Origin: Armigeres subalbatus
Taxonomy: Eukaryota; Arthropoda; Insecta; Diptera; Culicidae
NCBI RefSeq assembly: GCF_024139115.2
Contig: NC_085141.1
Span: forward strand, 172,062,994 to 172,126,993
DNA: 64,000 nt
Reading direction: 5' to 3'
Part shown: positions 43,698 to 55,620 of the stretch, in pieces
Position numbering within the stretch: position 1 is the stretch's first letter
Layout of the letters: each line of letters begins with the position of its first letter
The notes under the pieces: model-generated
The model's input: only the letters and a program-made list of their open reading frames with translations
Database searches by the model: none
Told to the model about the DNA's origin: nothing
Translations under genes and position numbers: made by a program

Positions 43698-44722
43698 TGT
43701 CGATTGATATATAAATCTAAAAAATCCATGAAAAGATAAAGGCTCTATTAACGTTCAAAATCTTACATGATTTCGTGACGGTCCCCAATTTTAAATTCTG
43801 AATGACTTTTTGGGATCAAAAACAAAAATTTCAAGTTCCAAATCTCAAGAATCCAGTAGTAAGATTGGTAGTTCGAGATCCGAACTACATACGCTGCAGT
43901 AAATACTCTGGAAAAACTGCCGAAAATATACTCAAAAATGCCAAATGGTCGTTTTGCCCCGGGGTTGCATATTACCTCAGTTTCCCCTATTCCTTTATAC
44001 AGCAGAAATGCTTTCTGTTGCTTGGCTAGATGGTGCTGTTGCTTGGCTTAATAGTGCTTGAGGTGCAAACAATAAACGTTCAGCACGTGCGCGGTACTGG
44101 ACTGGAATGCTCATACAAGCTCGCTTGTGTTGTGTACCGCGAGTGTGGTATTTTCGTTTGTGTTGTACAAAATACAACAGTACGCGTACTCGAGTGCGTA
44201 CGCTCGAGGGAGTTTCTCTAGGCGCGTGTTTTACTTTATGACAATGATGTCATCAATTTTAGGTGAGCTGCTGAGCTGGGGTTCTTTAAAAAAGATCCAC
44301 GGTTCATCAGCTCAATGTAAGGAATCGAAAATTCCAAACTGCTCCTGAGCGAAGCGCCCATCTCTAGTTGGGTGTACTCATACGACTTGCTCCCTACAAG
44401 TTGCGCTCGATGTAAATTCTTGAAATAAGTATGTTAAAACATGTTAACATTAGCTATCCTCTCAGAAGTGCTATTTAGACATTTCTTACATGCACTTTAC
44501 ATTTTATATCATAGCGCATTAACACCGCTAGGTGGATTAATCATTTTTTTTTCATTCCGATTAATAAGAATTTCAAAAAGCTTTCTATGGAAATTTTGAT
44601 AAATTTCTCATTCAAACTTCAAAGAATCTCCCGTGGAAAAGCTGAAAAAATCCAAATAAACATTTTGGGAAACCTTTGAAGAATTTCCTGGAGAATACAA
44701 CACAAAGAGACTGGTGGTGAAC
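43698..44722. other. Mostly unassigned; repeat piece at 43698-43797
   Basis: The first 100 bp (tcgattgatatataaatct, gacggtccccaattt) belong to the diverged repeat blocks of 12-16 kb. A short relative of the 32047-32405 repeat occurs near 44522-44545. The stretch 43990-44360 is GC-richer with short frames and no recognised domain. Confidence 0.5.
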
Positions 44723-44726
44723 GATT

Positions 44727-44882
44727 CTCGCTTAACCTATTCGAAAGGACCTAAGTAACATTTTTTTCATGAATTAATTTGAATAGCGCAATCAACAGAA
44801 CAACATGAACGATATTGATTGGTGTATTCTAATTAATTTATGAAAAAAATATTACTTGGGTCCATTTGAAAAGTTAAGCGAG
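44727..44882. mobile_element. MITE, ctcgcttaac family (copy 1)
   Basis: Ends ctcgcttaacctattcgaaa and the inverse ...ttgaaaagttaagcgag, with ggaccta.gtaacattttttt inside each arm. A second copy is at 55330-55484, where the TSD is attt. Here the flanks are gatt and aatt. Confidence 0.8.
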
Positions 44883-45495
44883 AATTGATTTATTATATTC
44901 ATTCCACGTCGAGCATCCGTGCGAGACGGTTGTAAGTCCGCGTACGGTCTGCTTCTCATTCGGTACAGGTAGTGGTTTTTTTTCCGAAAGTGTTTTGAAA
45001 CATAGTGCTTGAGTGGAAGTGGTGCTTAGCTGTAGCAGTTAAGTAGCCATTTCGTTGGTTTTGCAACTACGCAAAACTTTGCAGTTTATTCGGCGTCCAT
45101 CGCAGGCGTAGGCATCATCGTCCCACGCCGACAGTCATCATCCATCGTGCGTCTCCACCAACACAGACGCTGCCGTCCTGCCGCCATCCATCCACCCAGT
45201 TGCAGTGTTGGGTGCGGCGAGAACAACAACAATAGCGTGGTTCGCTTCGACCGCACCACCGGCGAGTGTCCATCGAGCTAGTGTGTGCTGCCAGAACTGT
45301 TAGCCGGCAACACAGCAGTGTGAACGCAAGTATTTAATTGAGCTCCCTCTCATTGTTCCCCTCTCTTCTCCATCTTATTGGAATAGTTTTTTCTTTCTTT
45401 TTTACTCGTCTTCCCCTCTGTCCCAAATCATTATTTTGTTTGTGTATGTGTTTTTTTTCTGCCCTTGTGATAATTGTTTAGTTTTAAAATAGATT

Positions 45496-46535
45496 GTGCC
45501 TCGCTGCAGCGGCGCATTTCGTGTTCGCAATGCGCGAAGGCGAAGTTGGCGGGAGTACTTCGTATTCCATATCAGATGTTCGTTGCATTCGGGTGTTCCA
45601 AACCAAAACGACACCAGCAACACTAAAATTTCCTCTACCAGCCCCCGTCCCAAGGTCTATCCTCACGACTCTAGTGGGCCGTATGTTGTTTTCTTTCGAC
45701 CCAAAGGCAAACGTTTGAATATCAGCCAGATCAGCAAAGATCTGGAAAAGCGATTTTCGTCTGTCACGACCATTGACATGGTTGGGTCCAGTAAACTCCG
45801 TGTCACGGTCAGTGATCGCAAACAGGCCAACGAGATTGCGACCTGTGAGCTTTTCACTCTCGAATATAGGGTGTATTTACCGTCAGCAGTGTGTGAGATC
45901 GCGGGGGTGGTGACGGAGGGAAGTATGACATGCGACGATTTGAAAAAAGGTTTCGGTCGTTTCAAGAACGTTTCTTTGCCACTTGTTGCGATACTGGATT
46001 GCAAACACATGTATTCGGTGTCGCAGGAGGGAGAGAAGCGGATTTAGCGTCTGGCTCTTTCTGCGGCAACTTTTCCGGGTCCACACTGCCTGACTACGTA
46101 GTGATTGGCAAACTTCGTCTACCTGTTCGGCTGTATGTACCGAAGGTGATGAATTGTGTTAATTGCAAGCAGCTGGGCCACACCGCTCAGTACTGCTGCA
46201 ATAAACCTCGCTGTGCATCATGTGGAGAGAAGCATGTGGAGGGCGCGTGCAAGACGGCACCGAAATGTGTCTATTGTAACGAAAGCCCTCCACATGCTCT
46301 TGAAGCTTGCCCAACGTACATACAGCAGCGAATACACCAGAAGCGGTCTCTTCAGCAGCGTTCTCGACGAAGTTACGCCGAAATGTTGAGGAAGGCCGCT
46401 CCTCCACTAGTTTCTGACACCATCTACTCGTCTCTTCCTTTGGACGATCAAGGTAGCTCTGACTCCGAGGTTGGAAATGGGGTTCCCTTTGTTTTCAATG
46501 GCTCAACGAGGAAGAGAATAAAACAGAGCCAGTGA
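45496..46535 (+). pseudogene. I-clade ORF1 (Gag-like), one clear frameshift
   Basis: ORF1 would form the RNA-binding component of the retrotransposition particle. An open frame from 45496 to 46047 has SGPYVVFFRPKGK, LNISQISKDLEKRFSSV and ILDCKHMYSVSQEG, the I-type ORF1 core. A frameshift near 46040 moves the rest into the frame ending at 46535: LPDYVVIGKLRLPVRLYVP, then knuckles CVNCKQLGHTAQYC, CASCGEKHVEGAC and CVYCNESPPHALEAC, then a basic RSRRSYAEM segment and an acidic tail. The start is uncertain: the ATG at 45530 is in another frame, and the conserved frame has no obvious early ATG, so the true start may be upstream or mutated. Confidence 0.8.
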
Positions 46536-46923
46536 CCCTCAAAAAAGCCTAGAAAACAGCCTCAAAGTGAGCCCCAATCCAACATGGTCAAATTCAAAGC
46601 GGGTGGAAATACTCAAAAACGTTCAACTTTTGTGGTTTCACATCGGGATGATCGAGAGTTTCCACTGCTTCCGAGAACATCTAAAATCCCAGATGCCCCA
46701 TTTTTTGCGATTTCTCAGCCAGAAAGAGAGCATACAGAGCGAGCAGAAGAACTCCCGAGCGCTCCAATGTTCACACTTTCTGGCATCGTGGAGTTCATCC
46801 TCAACTTCTTTGATGCTTCCGACCCCGTGAAGAACATGGTCAAAACTGTTCTTCCTATTCTGACTCCTCTCCTGAAGCAGCTGGCTTCGAAAATGCCCCT
46901 CCTCGAGTCATTTGTATCCTTCG

Positions 46924-49900
46924 ATGGCTAACTTAGTCAATAAGGGTAACACGATTTCGATTCTACAGTGGAACTGTCGAAGTATTCTTCCAAAATTAGA
47001 TATTTTTAAATTTTTAGTTAACAAATTACAATGCGATGCTTTTGCTTTATGTGAAACATGGCTAACACCAGATGTGAACCTTCATTTTCCTGATTTCAAC
47101 ATAATCCGCCGCGATCGGGCAAATCGATATGGAGGGGTGCTTTCAGGGATCAAAAAACAGCACTCCTTCTATAGAGTCGATCTTGCGCCGATGTCTGGCA
47201 CCGAAGCTGTCGCATGTCAGGTGACTATTCGAGGAAAAGACCTCAGTATCGCCTCGATATATCTTCCTCCAAACACCGCGATATCTCGTAGAGATCTCTC
47301 GCACATCTGCTCGGTTATACCCGAGCCACGGTTGCTCCTGGGAGATTTTAACTCCCACGGAGAAGTTCTCCCATACAGGAGAAGTTACACGAGTGGCTCC
47401 TCCAGCAAGAGATAGCCGTCTAGATCTTTCCATTTGTTCGAGCTCATTATCGTTGGACTGTACTTGGAAGGTGGTCCAAGATCCCCATGGTAGTGATCAT
47501 TTGCCGATCGAAGTCTCGATTTCCAATGGACTTAAGCGATTTGCTTCCATCGATCTTTCATATGACCTCACGAAGCACATCGATTGGGGCAAATATGCGG
47601 ACGCCATCAGCGATGGCATACAGTCGATAGAAGCACTTCCCCCGCGGGAAGAGTACAAGTTTCTATCGCAGTTGATTCTTGAAAGCGCTCTTCAGGCACA
47701 ACGTCGGCCGGTGCCAGGAGCTTCGGTTCGTAGGAAACCCTACAGTCCGTGGTGGGACATCGAGTGTACGCAACTTTATCGCGAGAAATCCACCGCGTTC
47801 AAGGAATTTCGAAAACACGAGGCGATCGTTCTTCACAAACGATACACCGCGCTCGAAATCCAGTTCAAGAAACTGGTCAAAGTGAAGAAGCGCTGATATT
47901 GGCGCACTTTTGTTGAAGGTTTATCGCGCGAGACTTCAATGAAAACTCTGTGGACCGTCGGGAGAAGAATGCGCAACGCGTCGTCCGTAAACGAAGATCG
48001 TGAAATGAAAGCTGACCATGAAAGCTCGTCGCGGTGGATACTCGACTTTGCAAAGAAAGTTTGTCCGGATTCGGTACCGATGAGGCAAGAGCTACGTGAT
48101 GCTTTTGCTGACAGGGATATTATGGATCGTCCCTTTTCGATGATTGAATTCTCACTTGCTCTCCTTTCATGTAACAATTCCGCTCCAGGGATGGATAGAA
48201 TCAGGTTCAATTTGCTCAAAAACCTCCCAGACGCCGCGAAGAGGCGCTTATTGAGCCTGTTCAACCAGTTTCTGGAGTGCAACATTGTTCCGGATGATTG
48301 GAGGCAAGTGAGAACTGCGCTAGCTGTGTGAAGAACTGTGATAGCCATCCAGAAGCCCGGAAAACCCGCGTCGGATTATAATTCGTATCGCCCCATCGCG
48401 ATGCTGTCATGTCTTCGGAAGTTGTTGGAGAAGATGATTCTCTTCCGGCTAGACAAATGGGTTGAATCGAATAGTTTTTTGTCAGATACACAATTTGGTT
48501 TCCGCAGGAGCAAGGGAACGAACGACTGTCTTGCGTTGCTTTCTTCAGAAATTCAGCTTACTTTCGCCAAAAAAGAGCAAATGGGCTCAGTGTTTTTGGA
48601 CATTAAGGGGGCTTTTGATTCAGTTTGCGTTGATGTCTTATCCGACAAACTCCACTCATGTGGACTTTCATCAATTTTAAACAATTATTTGTACAATTTG
48701 CTGTCAGAAAAGCGTATGAGTTTTTCTCATGGTGTCTCGGCAACTTCACGAATTAGCTAAATGGGTCTCCCCCAGGGCTCATGTTTAAGCCCCCTTTTTT
48801 ACAATTTTTACGTCAGAGACATTGATGAATGTCTCATGCCAAATTGCTCGTTAAGACAGCTTGCAGATGATTGTGTTGTATCCGTTTCGGGCCAACCGCA
48901 GTTGATCTGCAAGGACCGTTGCAAGATACTCTGGACAATTTGTCCACTAGGGCTACGAAGCTGGGTATCGAATTCTCTCCGGAGAAAACTGAGATGGTTG
49001 TCTTTTCAAAAAAACATAAGCCGGCCAAATTTCCGCTCCAACTGATGGGTAAGACAATCACTCATAGCATGTCTTCTAAATACCTCGGGGTCTGGTTCGA
49101 CTCGAAATGTACCTTCGGGAAGCACATTGTGTATCTGACACAAAAATGCCAGAAACGGATCAACTTCATGCGATCAATAACCGGAACATGGTGGGGAGCG
49201 CATCCCGAAGATCTTATGACGTTGTATAGAACAATCATTTTGTCGGTCCTCGAATACGGTAGTTTCTGCTTCCAGTCCGCGGCTGAAACACGCATGCTGA
49301 AGTTTCAAAGGATTCAGTACCGCTGTCTCCGTATCGCGTTAGGATGTATGAATTCGACACATACGATGAGCTTGGAAGTACTTGCGGGAGTACTGCCACT
49401 AACAGATCGTTTCGCGGAATTATCGCTCCGGTTCCTCATCCGCTGTGAGGTTCTCAATCCATTGGTCATTGACAACTTCGAGAAGCTGCTCGAACAAAAC
49501 CCTCAATCTCGATTCATGAGTATTTACCACTGGTACATGACACTGGAGGTAAGCCCATCTTTGGTTGACACCAATCGTGCTAATTTCTTAGACTCTTACA
49601 GTTCCTCTGTTACTTTTGATCTGTCCATGAAGCAGGAGGTTCATGGAATACCAGACTTTCTGTGTGCGGAGGTCATACCTCCATTATTTGCAAGCAAATA
49701 CGGGCACGCCAGTGAGGAGAGAAGCTTTTTTACAGACGGGTCAAAAATTGATGACTCCACTGGTTTCGGTGTTTTCAACGTTTTTCATAGCGCCTACTTT
49801 AAGCTCAAAGAGCCTTGTTCCGTGTATACTGCTGAGCTAGCAGCTATATACCATTCACTCGAGCAAATCGCATCCCTACCTCCTGACCACTTTTTCATCT

Positions 49901-50558
49901 TCACCGACAGTCTAAGCTCCTTGGAGGCTGTTCGGTCAATGAAACCGGTTAAGCACTCAGCGTATCTTCTGAATGGGATACGGAAAGCTTTGAGTGCCTT
50001 ATCACAAATGTCTTACACAATCACCATGGCTTGGGTCCCTTCTCATTGCTCGATCCCGGGAAATGAGAAAGCGGACTCTTTGGCTAAGGTGGGCAGCGGA
50101 AGGTGATATTTACGATCGGAAAATCACCTTCGATGAATTTTTTACATTAGTTCGTCAGGAAACCTTGAACAGCTGGCAACAGAAATGGACAAATGGGGAG
50201 TTGGGTAGATGGCTGTATTCAATTCGCCCGCAGGTGTCGAAGCGTCCATGGTTCAAAAAATTGAATATGGGACGAGACTTCATTCGAACCATGTGTCGTC
50301 TAATGTCAAATCACTACACATCTTTTCAGAGTGGGGCTCTCGGAAGGAAATCTCTGTGTTTGCAGCGAGGATTATCAGGACATCGATCATGTCGTGTGGG
50401 CGTGCGAGGAGCATCGTGGCCCCAGATCTGCGCTAACTGAACATCTCCAGGTCCGAGGAAAACAACCAAAGCCTATTAGGGAAGTGTTGTCGGGCCTTGA
50501 TCTCGAGTACATGTCCCTGGTCCACCAATTTTTGAAAGTTGCTGATGTAAAACTGTAA
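46924..50558 (+). pseudogene. I-clade ORF2 (endonuclease, reverse transcriptase, RNase H), several breaks
   Basis: Domains run in the usual order. Endonuclease: LQWNCRSI, CETWL, LLGDFNSHG and, after a deletion or frameshift at about 47365, GSDHLPIEV. Reverse transcriptase: YRPIAMLSC, TQFGFRRSKGTND, FLDIKGAFDSV, MGLPQGSCLSP and LADDCVV. RNase H: FFTDGSK, YTAELAAI, FTDSLSS and WVPSHCSIPGNEKAD, so all four acidic residues are present. A Cys-rich C-terminus follows to 50558 (DYQDIDHVVWACEEH). Breaks: frameshift near 47365, stop at about 47896, stop at about 48331, stop at about 48760, frameshifts near 48890, 50095 and 50325. The longest intact piece (48871-50106) spans thumb and RNase H. Confidence 0.85.
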
Positions 50559-50958
50559 TCATTGCCTGCCCATTCCCTTGTCTGTCGTACCCCATATCGA
50601 ATGTCTTCCTCTTGTTGTACATTTCCATGTCTGTCGTTAATCCCTTCCGTATGTCTTCCTCTCGTCGTTGTCTCCCAAAAAGTTTGTTTGTCCCGTTACA
50701 GATGTGAAGATCGCCAAGAATGCCAACTTTGTGAACATAAGCATCGTAATTACTTAAGTACCCTAAAATCCCTTCTTTTACGACTGTATTATTGTATTCC
50801 CTAACCTCGACTAAACCGCGAGTCTTTCGGTTCCCCAAAACTAACACTATGTATAAGAATCAAGAAATGTATTGTTAAACTTGATTTCGGCTCCGTAACG
50901 CCTCACGGCAAATGAGCCTTCCAAATAAACGAAAGATTAAAAAAAAAATTGATTTATT

Positions 50959-51784
50959 GCAAGTGGGTAGAAGAAAATTGTATTTTTCTAAAGGAAAATT
51001 GTTAACTTTGTGTTTAATAAATTTTAGATCTGATGTGTTTAGTTTTCACCGACAAACCAACAAATTAACGATATATTTCCTGGAGATCATTGGATTATTT
51101 TCGGCGAAATTAGCTCATTGACAAATTGGATCGTATAATATCCCAGAGAACAGACTTCAAATCAATTTGAACAGGCCACAGGCCATGCGCATAATTTACG
51201 ATCTAGATATGTATAAACAGGATGTTCTAAGTTTTCCAATTCATTCTGGAGTTCAGGCGAATTGGTCCATCAAGACAACTGGGTTTGATACAAAGCCAAA
51301 GCCAATAGCAACCCATGGTGTCCATACAGTGGCTTGGAGACCATGTGCAGGATTTACGATTTAGATATGCCCAAACCAAATGTTCTAATTCCTCTCAATC
51401 ATTCTAGAGTTCAAACAAACTGATCTACTAAGTCAACTGAGGTCGGAATAAAATCAACAGCAAGCCATACACCCCACCCAGGCCCTTAGAGCCAATGCGC
51501 ATGATTTCGAGTTGTTATACACTATTGGCCACCTATCAAAGGTTAATTTTTATTGTGGTCCTATAGCATTTACATAAACATAGTGTACGAGTAAAGCAAA
51601 AAGGAGGACATTTATAATCTATATGAATCACGTGTAATTTCGTGTAAACACAAGCTTCAACCGCTAGACAAGAGTAAACATACAGGTTCATGTTTTAGGA
51701 TTCTAATTGACCTCTTATTCAAATGTATGTGTGCAAACTCTGAAATTTACTACCATATACATACATCTTACTCATTTTCAAGAT
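50959..51784. other. No recognisable feature
   Basis: AT-rich sequence after the I-clade LINE. The phrase caggccacaggccatgcgcat/gatttacgatc recurs loosely near 51170, 51340 and 51495, suggesting an old degenerate tandem of about 160 bp. No gene is supported. Confidence 0.45.
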
Positions 51785-51977
51785 AGGGACACGGCAGGTA
51801 TTTCCGTCCATCGTCATAGGGGCTAAAACCAACGAAAGCAACGTACATTTGCTAGAACTTCACTATAGCAGAACGTTTCTCCTGAGCTCACGATGAGTAT
51901 GAGTTTTACAAAAAAGCGTCTCTTTTATTGGTTTTCGAGACTATGACGAACAGACGAAAGTACCTGCCGTGTCCCTA
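51785..51977. mobile_element. MITE with TIR tagggacacggcaggta
   Basis: Left end tagggacacggcaggtattt and right end aagtacctgccgtgtcccta are inverted repeats, continuing through cgtc. It is 193 bp long and non-coding. The flank TA on the right is matched by GA on the left. Confidence 0.75.
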
Positions 51978-52080
51978 TATAACCAACTAATTTGTCTGAC
52001 CCAAAATAAAAGCTAAATATTTTCTAAATTTGACGCAAAATATTCATAAAAATCACTTCACGTTTATTAAATTAAAATAC

Positions 52081-52322
52081 GCGCTGCTACAAAGCAAGAT
52101 CATGGTGAGGGTGGTTGGATTCAATTCCCGGTGCCGGTCTAGGCAATTTTCGGATTGGATTCGGATTCGTGTTAGTCTCATGATATATGTACGAATGCAA
52201 AAATGGTACCTTGGCTTAGAAACCTCGCAGTTAACAATTATGCTGAATGAACACGAATGAATAAGTTGTGAGGCGGCAATGTTCCAGGGGGGAATGTAAT
52301 GCCAATGAATAAGAAGAAGATT
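52081..52322 (+). mobile_element. 5'-truncated SINE with GAA tail
   Basis: The body matches the SINEs at 27626 and 60935: caaagcaagatcatggtgag, a degenerate B box ggattcaattccc (52117-52129), gaggcggcaatgttccag and a short AAGAAGAAG tail. The A-box part is missing. Confidence 0.75.
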
Positions 52323-54084
52323 ATCTATAGGATGCATCGAAATTTTCATGGAACATTACATGCATTCCAATTTGCCGACTATTTTTTAGTGTGCCCACAG
52401 TTAATACAGTTTTTGCATGAATTTGGTTGTGAAGAGAATCTCAAAATGAGAAGCATTTTTTACACAAAAATATATTTTTAATCATAAGCGAATTTTAAGA
52501 TTTTTTGGATTTTTTTACTTCTTAGATAAGAGTGCTGTAACAAACATTCTGGCACTGAACTGAGTTAAAATGTTTAATATAGGAGTTTTTTTGAGTGTTA
52601 TGAAAGTAAGTGATACGGTAGGATATAAATAATTTCATTTGGCTCAATCAGTTGAGTGGTCGAATAGTATGTGGATTGCTGTTCTATAGTTTGTAATAAT
52701 AGATGTCGCATCAATGATGCAAATTTCCTTTGATCATAGTTCGCGAACATAATCCTCCATCAATGATTTGTTAATGATTATGTGGGCTACATAAAATACA
52801 ATTGCAGTACACGTGTCACATTTTACTCAGTAAGCCCTCTATTAATCATATTACTCAATACTCATGTATCGTGGTACCATCACATATGGAAGATAAAAGT
52901 TATTTGAAAAACCCACAATAGATATCATATTTCGCACGTATCATCAGCGAATAATTCAGCGTCGGTTCCTATACTAACAACTATTTAAAGGAAGTATCAT
53001 GCGACTCAGTGGGGCAGAATAACGTATACGTGCGTGAAGCTTTTCCAATCGTGTGTGACAGAAAAGACCCATTCAGGCAAAGTTTGTTCACAGATTTTCC
53101 CCAATATGCATCCGCTGACGACGTGCTGCAAAGTTCTTACAGCGCAGCAGGATGTGTTTTATGAATTTCTTTTGTTGCGCGAAATGAAGAATATCTCTCC
53201 GGCGAACGATGAACGCTCTATTTGGTAATAGCAGAAGCTGAAGCCGAATCCAGTAGAACACATGTGCCATCGAACTGAACTACACATTGTCTTTCGCCTC
53301 TTTCGGTTTTGCAAGCGCTGGCGATGGCAGCGTGCGAAACGAACGATTGTTATTGTAAACTATGAGCGAAAGATTTATTACACTATTCGCATAAAATTTG
53401 TGCAAACATCGAAGACTGTAAATCAACGCAAAGTGTGGCGCAAAACACCCCAACACCAACGGGAACAAAACCCAAACATGCGAATTCGGGAGCGGTACTG
53501 GCATTGGGGAGATATTTTATGAAGAATTGTTGCAACGGCAATCTATTGCACAAATACGTCGTCGTTACATGTCATAGGCTTAACGCCTTTGTACATTTGC
53601 GACAATGCAATGGTGCCACCCCGCTGACGATGGGTTGTCATGGATGAGAAATTATTTCGCTGTCTGTCATGTGATATTTGATATTTTTCCTGATTCCGAT
53701 GTTAAGACCACTTATTCTTCTGTTGAACCTACGTGATAAGAAGACATTTGATAGTAGATATTTGTCGCATAAGTCATTTGAACTTAAAAGATTGATACCT
53801 TCTTAGCAATCCACAATGTAAGCTAAGATTATTGTATGTTTTGGCAAGACCTATTAAGTTCATGCATCACTATGCATCGGTTAATAGTTATTCAACGATT
53901 ATCTGATAGAACAATGAAAGATAACAATTCTGGTTCTACATCTTTGGGGTTGCTGTTACTTCCTGCTGCGTTCCAATTTAACGGTTGTTTGTTAATTTCG
54001 TTCCAACCCCTATGCAAAACGTGACCGACCCAATTTAACTACCGTTCCGGAAATTCAAGGATGATTCTCGAGGTTTAGCTAATG
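52323..54084. other. No recognisable feature (possible unique spacer)
   Basis: About 1.8 kb without identifiable transposon sequence. Short frames near 53034 and 53262 show no domain. It is a second candidate for single-copy DNA. Confidence 0.5.
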
Positions 54085-55620
54085 CTCCCAGGCGATCTGC
54101 GAGTTGTGGTCCCTGCCTAGGATGTGGTGGTGTTTAACAGTGGGCTCTGTCAAATTTCTATAAAAAGCTACTTGTATCCGGAAGCAGGCTCCGCCAAAGC
54201 GATCGGCCACGACCTAGGCGACGAATAAAGAATCACGATTGGAAGCTTGGAACTGCAAGTCGCTAGGTTTCGCAGCTTGCGACAGGATAATCTACATTGA
54301 ATTACATTGATGGGTGCCCACTGCAGGACATCCAAATCGTCATCGGCGACATGAACGCTCAGGTAGGCAGGGAGGAAATGCATAGAACAGTCATCGAACC
54401 GGATACTCTGCATATCGTATCGAACGACAACGGCCACCGTTGCATAAACTGTGCAGCCTTCCGCGGAATGGTACTCCGAAGCACTTTTTTCCTAATCAAC
54501 AATCAACCTAATCAACAAACGGAAAACCAAATCGACCACGTTTTGATCGACGGTAAATTCTTCTCCGACATCACGACGTCCGCACTCACCGTAGTGCGAA
54601 TATTGAATCCGACTACTACCTCGTTGCAGTATGCCTGCCCTCAAATCTCTCGATGGTGTAGACAAGCGTCGGAGTCATTTGCCACATCTAAACATTGGGA
54701 GGCTACAATGCGGTAGACTAGCCCAAGACTACGCACAGCAGCTGGAAGTGGCACTCCCAACGGAAGAGTAGCTAGGCACAGCTTCTCTTGAAGATGGTTG
54801 GAGTCTGGAGAGATATTCGATCCGCCATTCGAAGAACCGCAACCGCTGCTCTAAGCACGGTGCCCACGGATCAAAGAAACGACTGGTATGATTGCGAATG
54901 TGAGCAGCTAGTGGACGAGAAGAATGCAGCATGGAGTTGGCCAAATACCAGGAGAGCTGTTTAAACACGGTGATGAGTGACTGACTAGAGCGCTGCGCTG
55001 GGTAATTACCATGGTTTGGGAGGATGAGGTTCTGCTGCATGAGTGGATGGAAGGTGTCGAGTGTTCTGTTTACAAAAAGGGCGATAAGCTGGATTGTAGT
55101 AAGCTGGATTGTAGTGGACGGTACGTGGAGGAGGTGAATGATTCACGAGTTGCATCATCTGTTGGGAGAACCATCCATCGTGAGCACCCGAACGACTGTG
55201 ATGGGCCGGACACGAAGTCAGAATGTCGGACAGTAATCCGGCGCAAATGGTTCTCGATACCAATCCGACGGGCACAAGAAGGCAAGGTACGCCGTGAGCA
55301 AGGTGGATCGATCAGGTGGAAGATGATTTCTCGCTTAACTTTTCAAAAGGACCTAAGTAACATTTTTTCCATGAATTAATTTGAATAGCGCATTCAGCAG
55401 AACAACATGAAAGCTTTCGATTGCAGTACTCAAATTAATTCATGAAAAAAATGTTACTTAGGTTCTTTTGGAAAGTTAAACGAGATTTGCAGACCCTTCG
55501 AAGACTGCTTGGCTGGCGACGTGGAGCAATAGACCGAGCTGAATGGAGAAGACTTTTATGCACTGCACGGCCGCTCCGGCCTTAGTCTGAGAAAATAAAT
55601 AAATGATAATAAATAAATAC
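54085..55620 (+). pseudogene. RTE-like LINE family C, internally deleted copy
   Basis: The 5' leader and endonuclease start lie near 54085-54300 (WKLGTCKSL-type residues). An open piece at 54297-54716 holds QIVIGDMNAQVGREE and NQIDHVLIDGKFF, the endonuclease motifs. Fragments of the linker follow, then a short RT entry piece (ALRWVITMVWEDEVL, KKGDKLDCS at about 54985-55100). The reverse transcriptase core is missing; the text jumps to the C-terminus (HHLLGEPSIV-like, GRYVEEVND) at about 55115. A MITE (55330-55484) splits the final coding part, which resumes tgcagacccttcgaag and ends in the (ataaata) tail. It is incapable of reverse transcription. Confidence 0.8.
55330..55484. mobile_element. 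MITE, ctcgcttaac family (copy 2), 4-bp TSD
   Basis: Ends ctcgcttaacttttcaaaag and the inverse ...gaaagttaaacgag. The target attt is duplicated (55326-55329, 55485-55488). Because the surrounding LINE text is known from other copies (gatgacttgcggaccct at 37320), the empty site can be read directly, which supports a 4-bp TSD. Confidence 0.85.

Larger units (their letters stand above)
44895..50946 (+). mobile_element. Full-length I-clade LINE, inactive
   Basis: A 6.05-kb non-LTR retrotransposon bracketed by the 12-bp duplication aattgatttatt (44883-44894 and 50947-50958). It has a ~600-bp GC-rich 5' leader, ORF1 with three zinc knuckles, ORF2 with endonuclease, reverse transcriptase and RNase H, a ~350-bp 3' UTR and an A tail. 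Two ORFs plus an RNase H domain point to the I clade (or the related LOA group); the ORF1 sequence favours I. Its left TSD overlaps the edge of the MITE 44727-44882, so it inserted beside an existing MITE. Disabling mutations are few relative to length. Confidence 0.85.
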
